From positions 1-20,958 of the forward strand of contig DATDGI010000188.1 of assembly GCA_036522155.1 (NCBI GenBank): a DNA stretch of 20,958 nucleotides, in the 5' to 3' direction. The position numbers and the translations under genes were made by a program. Below are positions 6,295-13,474 of this stretch, piece after piece (the first letter of the stretch is position 1; each line of letters starts with the position of its first letter). This DNA is from UBA9676 sp036522155 (GTDB lineage Bacteria; Actinomycetota; Actinomycetes; Streptosporangiales; Streptosporangiaceae). The notes under the pieces are model-generated. The model was given only the letters and a program-made list of their open reading frames with translations, ran no database searches and was not told the origin of the DNA.

Positions 6295-9200
6295 CTATGG
6301 CTGCATGCCGGTGTCCCGCCAGCGGGAGAACACCTCGATCCGGTCCGCCGGCCAGGCGCCGTCACACGGCATGGAGCCGTCCTGCAGCCGCCGGAGGATC
6401 TCCTCCGCGTGGGCGCGGACGTCATCGCCGGACCACAGGTCGAAGGCGAAGCTCATCGACTGCCGGTCGCGCTCCCGGAACAGCGGCCTGATGTGAGCCG
6501 CGAAACCCACCGGCTCGCCGGGCCCCGGCAGTTGCTCTTCCATGGCCGGGCCGGCCTGGTCCGCAGCGGGGGTGGCACTGGTGGGCGGGCCGCCCGGGCC
6601 CCAGTCCCACCGGGGCGTGCTACCCGCTGGCCCTGGTGCGCCCGCCGGTGGCTGGGCGAGCGCGGACCGCGACAGCCAGTCGAGACAGGAGGACCAGGCG
6701 GACCGGAACGCCGGGTCGGCCGGCAGCGCGCTTTCGTCGGCCGCGGTCCCGGCCAGCATCACCCACCTGGCCCGCTCTTGCTCGCTGAGCCCGGCTGAAG
6801 TGAAGCCGGTCACCTGCCGGAGGTCACCTGGCCCGTCGCCGGCCGGGCCGCCAAGCGCCCCGGCGAGCCAGTCCGCCAGCCGCTGGGCCTGACCGGGTGG
6901 CGCGTCCGCGAACAGCGGGGCCAGCCGCGGGTCGGCGGGCACATGCTTCTCATACAGCAGCGTGCTCATCGCCGTCAGCGCGGATCGCCCACCGGCCCAC
7001 TCGAACAGCGTGGGCTGATAGCCCGGCCCGGGCACCGGGTCGCGGAAACCGACGTACCAGTGCATGCCACTGCAGAAGGGCTTGTTCTGCGAATGCCCGC
7101 ACCGGCACAGCGCGTAGTGCTCCAGTGAGGCGCCTTCGCCGCGCGGCTCCGGTTCCCCGTCCGGGCCGGTCAGGGCGATCTCACCGGTGATCCGGTACGG
7201 GCCGTCCCTGGTCACCTCGATGGACTGCTGCCGGGTGCCGCTCCAGTCGGCCACCTCGCGCGCTTCGGTGCCGTCGATGGCGAAGCTCAGCGCACCGGAC
7301 GGGCAGTCGCGCACAGCACGGATGATGTCGTCCATCCGGCCACCGCTGGCGGCCACGAACGGCTCGGTGCTGGCGCGGAACACGGCGGCCAGCCGGTCGG
7401 TGCAGTACCCCGAATGCTGGCAGATGCCGCGGTTGTCGAAGATCGTCAGCTGCTGGCCCGGGTAGCTGTCCCGCCGGTCGGGGACCCGCTTGGGATCCTT
7501 GGCACCGGTGAACCCGGCCCGGGCATGGCTCCCGTCGCACAGTGGCTTGATCGCCGACTCGCCACAGCGGCACAACGCCAGCTGAGGGGCCGGCCTGCTG
7601 CCCGCACCCAGGTGGCCGACCAGCCGCGGCACGTTCGTCACCAGGTAGGGCCCGTCCCGTTCGGCCTGAATGCTGGCCGGCAGCCCGGCCTGGAGCCGCC
7701 ACAGCTCCGTCTGGCGCGCGGCCGCCTGGGCCGGTGGCACCAGCCGGACCGCCAGATCCTGGAGCGCGGCGGTGGCCTCGACGATATGCGGCGAGCAGCC
7801 GCCGGCCTGGCCGAGCCGAGTCCGCAGCATGGTCGCCGCCTTGGCCAGGTCCCACACCCGTTCGGTCACCGAGGCCGGCCCGCCGGCCGGGGCCGCGGGC
7901 TCAGCAGCAGCGCCCGCGGCCTCGCCTGGGCTGGCCGACTCCGCGCCCAGCGCCCCGGCGAGCGGCCGGAGCACGCTGTCGACCAGCCGGGGCACGATCA
8001 GCGCCTGCTCGTGCGGGGCGCAGTCCTGCCCGCTGGCGGCCTGCGCCACTATGGCCTGGGCTGCCGCGAACACGCCGCCAAGCGCGTCCGCCGTTCCGCC
8101 TGGGCCCCGGGCCGCTGCTACCTCAGCCAGCTCGCGGGCGCGGGCGATCAGCGTGTCGAGGTCGCCGGGGCTGAGCGTGGCCGGTGCCACGCTGAGCCGG
8201 GCGTGTGCACTTCCGGGCGGCAGGTGCGCGGCCAGGGTCTGTGAGAGCTCCCGCATGGCGTCGAGTACCGGCGCCAGCTGGCCGGAGAGTTCTTTACCCC
8301 GCCCGGCCATCAGCTCCGCACACAGCCAGGCACTCTCGTCAAGGCGCTCGGCCAGCAGCGCCCAGGCCGCCTCCCGGTGCGGCATCAGGTAGTCGCTCTC
8401 GTAGAACAGCTCGAAGCTGGGGCCCGCCGTCATGCCCGGATGCTCGTCCCCGGCCGGCCGGGTGGTGATCAGGTCACCGAGCGGCTTGATGACCCGCAGC
8501 ATGAGGCCGACGGTGGCGTCGGCCAGGATTTTGAGCTGGGTGTCGGTTTCCTCGGTATGCGCGAAGAACCGCTCGAAGATCTGCAGCAGGATCTCGTAGG
8601 CGACGTTGAACAGGTCGCTCACCCTGGCGGTGAGCGGGTCGCCGATCAGGGGCACCGCCACGTCCCGCTCGGGCGGGCGGACGTTGGCCGCCATGACCGG
8701 GCGGACCGGATCGAAGCCCGGGCTGGCCTCGCGCAGCTGCTGATACTCATCCAGGATGTTCACGAACTGCCCGAAATGCGCGTCCCGCCAGTTGCCGCGC
8801 GGTCCCTCACCCTGCTCGAGGATCTCGTCAAGCGCGCGCTGCGCGCTGGCCAGGTCGGTCACCGCGACCAGCTCCGGCCAGCCGAAGTGCTCGGTGGTTG
8901 CCTGCGCCCGCGGCGGCCCGACGAACAGCCAGTCCTCTCCGTACTTGCCGGCCAGGCGTGCCAGGCCCGCCTCGATCGACCGGTACAGGTGCCCGATCGT
9001 CGCAAAATCCTGGCCTCGGGGAACGATGTCCCGCTCGCTCAGCACCGGCGCCGCCCGGCCCACCGCGGCCAGGCCATCGGCGTCGGCCAGGTCCATCCCC
9101 TCCGGCCGTTCCAGGAACATGAAGTGCTTGAGCGCCTGCTCCCCGAACGGCATCAGCACCAGCTGCACTCCCGCCGGGTAGTAGGAGGCTGGCGCCGGCA

Positions 9201-9570
9201 GATTCGGCCGGAACAGATGCGGCGCTGCACCGATCGCTGACAGCACGTTGTGCACCAGGGCCAGGTGCAGCATCTCCTGGGTAGCCACGTGCGAGATCTG
9301 CTGGCGCCAGCGGCGGACGGCGGCCAGTTCAGCCTCGGTCAGGCCCTCGTCCACCGACTGCTTGAGCGAGAACGCGGCGAACAGGTACTGGCACATGATG
9401 GCGTGTTCCAGTTCGGCCGCCTCGCACAGCATGTAGATCAGCGCCTCCCGGTGCTCGATCACAAACGGTGCCTCCGGCGCCGCCAGCCCGCCCCTGGTAG
9501 CGATCACCTGCGCGAGTCTGCCCTGGCCTCCGGCCTGGCCGCGGCCAGCCGCGGTCGGATCGTTGCTCAT
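6295..9570 (-). CDS. Multidomain redox protein: ferritin-like, CDGSH, divergent 4Fe-4S, CDGSH, globin-like, conserved C-terminal module
   Basis: This single 1091-residue frame contains six modules. (1) Residues ~36-280 are a ferritin-like di-metal bundle with E50/E53/H56 and H94/E99/H102, as in VioB-type or iminophenylpyruvate-synthase-like proteins. (2) A mostly helical, Ala-rich linker spans 310-640. (3) A CDGSH [2Fe-2S] motif has C667, C669, C678 and H682. (4) A Fer4_19-like divergent ferredoxin has C717, C723 and C756 (CPSGAL). (5) A second CDGSH motif has C822, C824, C833 and H837; its sequence is CSGMH, but all four ligands are kept. (6) A truncated-globin-like domain covers ~851-972. 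A Pro/Gly linker and a conserved HIRPLFRERDRQSMSF module (1026-1090) end the protein. No signal peptide is visible, so it is probably cytoplasmic. ATG 9570 has AGGA upstream. The substrate is unknown; a multi-centre electron-transfer or iron/oxygen-handling role is inference. Confidence 0.85.
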   Translation of the reverse strand: MSNDPTAAGRGQAGGQGRLAQVIATRGGLAAPEAPFVIEHREALIYMLCEAAELEHAIMCQYLFAAFSLKQSVDEGLTEAELAAVRRWRQQISHVATQEMLHLALVHNVLSAIGAAPHLFRPNLPAPASYYPAGVQLVLMPFGEQALKHFMFLERPEGMDLADADGLAAVGRAAPVLSERDIVPRGQDFATIGHLYRSIEAGLARLAGKYGEDWLFVGPPRAQATTEHFGWPELVAVTDLASAQRALDEILEQGEGPRGNWRDAHFGQFVNILDEYQQLREASPGFDPVRPVMAANVRPPERDVAVPLIGDPLTARVSDLFNVAYEILLQIFERFFAHTEETDTQLKILADATVGLMLRVIKPLGDLITTRPAGDEHPGMTAGPSFELFYESDYLMPHREAAWALLAERLDESAWLCAELMAGRGKELSGQLAPVLDAMRELSQTLAAHLPPGSAHARLSVAPATLSPGDLDTLIARARELAEVAAARGPGGTADALGGVFAAAQAIVAQAASGQDCAPHEQALIVPRLVDSVLRPLAGALGAESASPGEAAGAAAEPAAPAGGPASVTERVWDLAKAATMLRTRLGQAGGCSPHIVEATAALQDLAVRLVPPAQAAARQTELWRLQAGLPASIQAERDGPYLVTNVPRLVGHLGAGSRPAPQLALCRCGESAIKPLCDGSHARAGFTGAKDPKRVPDRRDSYPGQQLTIFDNRGICQHSGYCTDRLAAVFRASTEPFVAASGGRMDDIIRAVRDCPSGALSFAIDGTEAREVADWSGTRQQSIEVTRDGPYRITGEIALTGPDGEPEPRGEGASLEHYALCRCGHSQNKPFCSGMHWYVGFRDPVPGPGYQPTLFEWAGGRSALTAMSTLLYEKHVPADPRLAPLFADAPPGQAQRLADWLAGALGGPAGDGPGDLRQVTGFTSAGLSEQERARWVMLAGTAADESALPADPAFRSAWSSCLDWLSRSALAQPPAGAPGPAGSTPRWDWGPGGPPTSATPAADQAGPAMEEQLPGPGEPVGFAAHIRPLFRERDRQSMSFAFDLWSGDDVRAHAEEILRRLQDGSMPCDGAWPADRIEVFSRWRDTGMQP

Positions 9571-9634
9571 GCCAATTCCTGTCCGTCCATCAGGTTTCCG
9601 GCCTCACCACACTTCCGGTGGCGGGGCAGTCTCG

Positions 9635-9648
9635 ATTACATAATTACA
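9635..9648. promoter_or_regulatory. AT-rich island with repeated ATTACA, likely promoter/operator of the redox fusion gene
   Basis: In the gap between the DUF6510 gene and the redox fusion (9571-9719), ATTACA occurs at 9635-9640 and 9643-9648, 8 bases apart. On the minus strand it reads TGTAAT-TA-TGTAAT. It lies 65-78 bases before the ATG at 9570 and is the only clearly AT-rich patch in this gap, so it probably contains a -10 region and perhaps a regulator site. The exact elements cannot be fixed by eye. Confidence 0.4.
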
Positions 9649-9719
9649 CGTACCACCTCGGCGCAGGCACCAGGCCGCATCCGGCCCGGCGAACTCGCCG
9701 ACCGGCTGAGTTCAGCCAG

Positions 9720-9986
9720 TCACGGCGGTGGGACGGCCAGCTCCAGGCAGGTGAGCCCGCGCAGATCGAGCCAGGCCCGGTCCGGACCGCGGACCAGCCG
9801 GAGCACCACTTCCCCGCAGGACGGGCAGCGGGCGACCAGGCCCGGCGCATCCGGGTACACATGCGCCTGCGCGACGGCGCTGCTCGCGCCGCACGAGACA
9901 CACCGGCCGATGGCAGTGGTGATGTCCACGGTGAACAGCTCGCCCAGTGTCCCGGCGAGCATGTTCCCGTCCAGGTGGTCGCTCAT
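9720..9986 (-). CDS. DUF6510-family small zinc-ribbon protein
   Basis: This 88-residue protein begins MSDHLDGNMLAG. Two CxxC knuckles (C29/C32 and C54/C57) are spaced as in a zinc ribbon, and a short C-terminal strand region follows. The family is of unknown function and usually sits beside oxidoreductase genes in actinobacteria. I start it at ATG 9986, not at the longer in-frame start, because GGAGGT lies 5 bases ahead and overlaps the stop codon (TAA, 9989-9991) of the flavoreductase. This indicates tight translational coupling and a shared role with the sulfite-oxidase-like/FNR pair. A metal-binding accessory or small electron-transfer partner role is inference. Confidence 0.8.
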   Translation of the reverse strand: MSDHLDGNMLAGTLGELFTVDITTAIGRCVSCGASSAVAQAHVYPDAPGLVARCPSCGEVVLRLVRGPDRAWLDLRGLTCLELAVPPP

Positions 9987-9988
9987 GA

Positions 9989-10753
9989 TTAACCTCCGGA
10001 AGGCCCGAACCGTTCGGTCTTGATGGTGCGCGGGTCGTGGCCCGCGTCGACGAGCAGATCCGCGGCGGCCTCGACGAACCCGGTGGGCCCGCACGCGAAC
10101 ACCGCGGGGGACTGCCCGGGCCGGAACCCGGCGGCGGCGATGGTGCCAGCGCTGATCCGCCCGGTCGGCAGCCCCGAGCCGGCGGGGGCGGCGCGGGTGT
10201 AGACGTAGCTCACGGTGAGGCCGTCCCCGGCCTGTTCCCGCTCGGCCAGCTCGGCGGCGTACAGCGCGTTCCCGGGGTCGCGGACCGAGTAGATGAGCCG
10301 GAACGGTGCCCGGCGGCCGGCCAGCGCCCGGGCGCGGATCATCGCCATCAGCGGGACGATCCCGCTGCCGCCGGCCACCAGCAGCACCGGCCCGGCGTCA
10401 CCGGGATCCCAGACGAACCAGCCGCCGATCGGCCCGCGCAGCTCGAGCGGGTCACCCACCGCCAGTGTCTCGGTCAGGTACGGCGACACCTCGCCGTCGA
10501 CCAGCCGTTGCACGGTGAGTTCCAGCGAGGGCGCCAGCTCGCCGTGACCGGCCGCCGACGCGATCGAGTAGGAGCGCTGCGCCGAGTACCCGTCCGGCGC
10601 GGTCAGCCGTACGTCGACATGCTGGCCTGGCTGGTGGCCCGGCCACCCGGGGACCGCGAGCACGAGGGTGCGCGCGGTCGGGGTCTCGTCCCTGACCGCG
10701 GCCACCTGCGAGACCCGCCAGGTCAGTCGCCCCAGTACCGCTGCTCGCGCCAT
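9989..10753 (-). CDS. FNR-type FAD-binding oxidoreductase
   Basis: This 254-residue protein has the ferredoxin-reductase fold: FAD-binding RSYSIAS (residues 60-66), GGSGIVPLMAMIR for the NAD(P) half (128-140), YSVRDP, CGPTGFVE (221-228), and the terminal KTERFGPSGG. There is no plant-type 2Fe-2S domain, so it should pass NAD(P)H electrons to a separate acceptor. Its ATG lies inside the 3' end of the molybdopterin oxidoreductase gene (31-base overlap), making that enzyme the obvious partner. The downstream DUF6510 gene starts 2 bases after its stop. Family assignment is secure; the electron acceptor is inferred from context. Confidence 0.9.
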   Translation of the reverse strand: MARAAVLGRLTWRVSQVAAVRDETPTARTLVLAVPGWPGHQPGQHVDVRLTAPDGYSAQRSYSIASAAGHGELAPSLELTVQRLVDGEVSPYLTETLAVGDPLELRGPIGGWFVWDPGDAGPVLLVAGGSGIVPLMAMIRARALAGRRAPFRLIYSVRDPGNALYAAELAEREQAGDGLTVSYVYTRAAPAGSGLPTGRISAGTIAAAGFRPGQSPAVFACGPTGFVEAAADLLVDAGHDPRTIKTERFGPSGG

Positions 10754-11322
10754 GGGTCACCGTAGTTGTGGTAGCCCAGGCTCTCCCAGAAACCAGGCTC
10801 GTCCCGGGCGGTGAGCTCTATCTGCTGGAGCCACTTGGCCGACTTCCACAGATACAGATGCGGAACGAGCAGCCGCGCCGGGCCGCCGTGCTCCGGGTCG
10901 AGCGGCTCGCTGTCGTACTCGTAGGCCACCCAGGCCTGCCCGTCCAGCAGGTCGGCCAGCGGCAGGTTGGTGGAGTAGCCGCCGTAGGACCGGGCCAGCA
11001 CGAACTCCGCGGCAGTGTCCACACCGTCCAGCAGCGTCTCGACCGGCACGCCCCGCCAGTGGGTGCCGAGCTTGGACCACTTGGTGACGCAATGCAGGTC
11101 GACCGTGATCTCCTCGCTCGGCAGCGCACGGAACGCGGCCCAGTCCCAGGACCGGGCCTGCCCGGTCTCGGTGGCCAGCCGCAGTTCCCAGGACGCGGTG
11201 CTGACCCGCGGTGTCGGCCCGGCCGACAGCACCGGGAAGCCGGTAACCAGGTACTGGCCGGGGGGAAGCTTGTCGCCGCCGGCCCGCCGGCGGCCAGAGA
11301 ACCCGGGCGAGACGATGCCCAC
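10723..11322 (-). CDS. Sulfite-oxidase-like molybdopterin-dependent oxidoreductase (cytoplasmic, short form)
   Basis: This 199-residue protein matches the oxidoreductase molybdopterin-binding domain of the sulfite oxidase/YedY superfamily. The Mo-ligating cysteine is Cys78 in DLHCVTKWS. SYGGYSTNLPL and EHGGPARLLVPHLYLWKSAKW follow, as in the cofactor pocket. It lacks the C-terminal dimerisation domain of true sulfite oxidases and has no Tat signal peptide, so it should act in the cytoplasm. The GTG start at 11322 begins the family-typical MGIVSPGFSGRRR. Only a weak CAGG ribosome-binding site precedes it. It is the first gene of a three-gene unit with the FNR flavoreductase and DUF6510 protein. 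Its substrate cannot be read from sequence: sulfite, or an S- or N-oxide, are options. Confidence 0.88.
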   Translation of the reverse strand: MGIVSPGFSGRRRAGGDKLPPGQYLVTGFPVLSAGPTPRVSTASWELRLATETGQARSWDWAAFRALPSEEITVDLHCVTKWSKLGTHWRGVPVETLLDGVDTAAEFVLARSYGGYSTNLPLADLLDGQAWVAYEYDSEPLDPEHGGPARLLVPHLYLWKSAKWLQQIELTARDEPGFWESLGYHNYGDPWREQRYWGD

Positions 11323-11366
11323 CCACGAAGCCTGTCACACGACCGTGCGCCGCACATCCCCCGGCG

Positions 11367-12563
11367 CTAGGCGAAGGCGGAGATGCCGGTGATGTCGCGG
11401 CCGACGATGAGGGCCTGCATGGTCTCGGTGCCCTCGAACGTGTGAATGGCTTCCAGGTCGGCCATGTGCCGGATGGCGTGGTGGTCCAGCAGGATCCCGT
11501 TGCCGCCGAGCATGTCCCGGGCGTCGGCGGCTATCGCCCGCGCCTTGCGGGTGTTGTGCATCTTGGCCAGGCCCGCCACGGTCCCGGTCAGCCGACCCGC
11601 CTCGGCCAGCCGGCCGATCTGCATGCAGTACAGCTGCATCGCGGTCAGGTCGGCCAGCATGGTGACCAGCCGCTGCTGGATGATCTGGAAACTGGCCAGC
11701 GGCTTGCCGAACTGCCTGCGGCTCAGGGCGTAGCGGAGCGCGGTGTCGTACGCGGCGGTGGCGTGGCCGAGGGCGGCCCAGGCGCAGGTGCTCCTGGTAG
11801 CGGCCAGCACCCGGCCGGCGTCCTTGAAGCTCCGCGCGCCCGGCAGCCGGTTCGCGGCCGTCACGGCGACGTTGTCCAGCGTGATGTCGGCCTGCCACAC
11901 CGCACGCAGCGACGCCTTGCCCTCGATGACGCTGGCCTGGTAGCCCGGTGACCCGCCTTCCACCACGAAACCGCCGACCTGCCCGGTGCTGGTGTCCCGG
12001 GCCCACACCACCACCAGGTCGGCCAGGCTGCCGAGGCCGATCCACCGCTTGCGGCCGTTGAGTATCCAGCGGTCGCCGTCGGGTTCGGCGGTGGTTTCCA
12101 GCGCGACCGAATCGGAGCCGTGGTCGGGTTCGGTCAGCGCGAACGCACCCAGCTGCTCCATCCGGGCCATGGCGGGCAGCCAGCGCTGCTTCTGCTCCTC
12201 CGAGCCGCACAGCGCGATCGACCGCATGGCCAGGCCGGAATGCACACCGAGGATGACGCCCAGGCTGCCGTCGCCGCGGTGCAGTTCCATGGTGACCAGC
12301 CCGCAGGCCAGCGGGCTCATCCCGGGGCAGCCGTACCCCTCGATCTCCTCGCCCACCACACCCAGTTCCGGCAGCCGCCGCACGAGCGGCCACGCGATCT
12401 CGGCGCGTTCCCAGTAGCCGGGTGCGGCCGGGATGACCTCGCTGTCGACGAACTTCCGCGCTGCGGTGAATCGCGACCATTGCTCGCTGGTGAACTGCTC
12501 GCGCACCGAGAAGAAGTCGGTGCCGAGCGCCAGCCCGAGGCCGGCGTCTGCGATCTGGTTCAT
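11367..12563 (-). CDS. Acyl-CoA dehydrogenase, glutaryl-CoA-dehydrogenase-like subfamily
   Basis: This 398-residue flavoprotein oxidises an acyl-CoA to the enoyl-CoA. It closely follows the GCDH pattern: ELGVVGEEIEGYGCPG, FALTEPDHGSD, RDMLGGNGI, and catalytic-base Glu377 in HTFEGTETMQ, ending VGRDITGISAF. By alignment from memory with human GCDH, the residues that grip the glutaryl carboxylate (mature Arg94 and Ser98) fall at Gly102 and Gly106 here. It therefore probably acts on a monocarboxylic acyl-CoA instead. Its ATG overlaps the phaZ stop by four bases (ATGA), making it the last gene of the ligase-phaC-phaZ operon. A role in turning fatty acyl-CoA into PHA monomer precursors, or recycling released monomers, is inference from context. 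Confidence 0.9.
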   Translation of the reverse strand: MNQIADAGLGLALGTDFFSVREQFTSEQWSRFTAARKFVDSEVIPAAPGYWERAEIAWPLVRRLPELGVVGEEIEGYGCPGMSPLACGLVTMELHRGDGSLGVILGVHSGLAMRSIALCGSEEQKQRWLPAMARMEQLGAFALTEPDHGSDSVALETTAEPDGDRWILNGRKRWIGLGSLADLVVVWARDTSTGQVGGFVVEGGSPGYQASVIEGKASLRAVWQADITLDNVAVTAANRLPGARSFKDAGRVLAATRSTCAWAALGHATAAYDTALRYALSRRQFGKPLASFQIIQQRLVTMLADLTAMQLYCMQIGRLAEAGRLTGTVAGLAKMHNTRKARAIAADARDMLGGNGILLDHHAIRHMADLEAIHTFEGTETMQALIVGRDITGISAFA

Positions 12564-13474
12564 GCACTGGCCTTTCCAGGGGTGGCGGCCGTGGCCTCGC
12601 CAGGACCGAGGAACTGCTCGACCACCGGCGCCAGCCGGTGCGGTTCGGCGATCAGGTCGAGGTGCCCACCGCGGTAGATGTGCAGCTGGCTGCCGCGGAT
12701 CAGCATGTGCATGATCCGGGCGTTGATGAGCGGGATGAGCGGGTCGTCGTCGCCGGCCAGGACCAGCGTGGGCGGGCGCAGCAGCGGCAGCAGCGGCAGG
12801 CTGGTCCAGCCGGCCCCGGCCAGCAGCTGGTAGTAGTAACCGCGCCGGGTGCCGGTCAGGGCGGCCGCCCCGAGCAGCTCAGCGGCCCGGGCCGGGGTGG
12901 CCCGCATGCTGCCGCCGTAGATGTCAGCGGCGACTTCGGCTGCGTGGGCCGGGTCGAGGTGCCGGCGCGGGCTGAGCATGTGCCACAGCACGCCGGGCTG
13001 GCCCGGCACCATGACCGAGCCGGTACCGGTGGCGGCCAGCACCAGCCGGCGGACCAGCTCGGGCCGGGACAGTGCGAACTGCTGTGCCAGCCCTCCGCCC
13101 CAGGAGATGCCAAGCACGTCCGCGCGCGGATGGCCAAGCTGGCCGAGCAGGCCCTCCAGCAGCCGCGGCAGCGTCGACAGGTGGTACGGGACGAGAGGCA
13201 GTGGCGATCCGCCGATGCCGGGCAGGTCGAACCTGATGATCTCCCGCCGCTGGTCGAGCGCATCCACGAAGGGCTGGAGCAGTTCCAGGCTGGCCCCGAT
13301 GCCATTGCACAGCAGCAGCGGCGGCCAGCCGGGGTCACCGGCCCGTACCGCGACCCGCACGGTGTAGCCCCGCGCGGTCACCATCTGGACCTCGTCGCCC
13401 GGCCGGCGGGCCCTACCCCGGCGCATGGTCACCAGGGTCGCTGACGCGCGGCGGCGCCGCCACTGCGCAGGCAT
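12560..13474 (-). CDS. phaZ: Intracellular poly(3-hydroxyalkanoate) depolymerase
   Basis: This 304-residue alpha/beta hydrolase resembles the medium-chain PHA depolymerase PhaZ of pseudomonads throughout: LLLCNGIGASLELLQPF, FDLPGIGGS, nucleophile elbow GISWGG (Ser124), MVPGQPGVLWHMLSPRR, DIYGG, GDDDPLIPLINAR (acid at 242-244) and GGHLDLI (His271). It hydrolyses stored polyester to hydroxyacids for reuse. An Arg-rich extension of about 20 residues precedes the part shared with PhaZ. Internal Met17 or Met31 are alternative starts, but the ATG at 13474 forms a TAATG overlap with the phaC stop, which favours it. It is placed directly between phaC and an acyl-CoA dehydrogenase, as expected for a synthesis/mobilisation operon. 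Confidence 0.88.
   Translation of the reverse strand: MPAQWRRRRASATLVTMRRGRARRPGDEVQMVTARGYTVRVAVRAGDPGWPPLLLCNGIGASLELLQPFVDALDQRREIIRFDLPGIGGSPLPLVPYHLSTLPRLLEGLLGQLGHPRADVLGISWGGGLAQQFALSRPELVRRLVLAATGTGSVMVPGQPGVLWHMLSPRRHLDPAHAAEVAADIYGGSMRATPARAAELLGAAALTGTRRGYYYQLLAGAGWTSLPLLPLLRPPTLVLAGDDDPLIPLINARIMHMLIRGSQLHIYRGGHLDLIAEPHRLAPVVEQFLGPGEATAATPGKASA

Noticed and set aside
11335..12567. A 410-codon minus-strand frame overlapping the acyl-CoA dehydrogenase in another phase
   Set aside because: Its product is Arg/His/Gly-rich without domains, while the chosen frame shows a complete dehydrogenase with its catalytic Glu and a coupled start.
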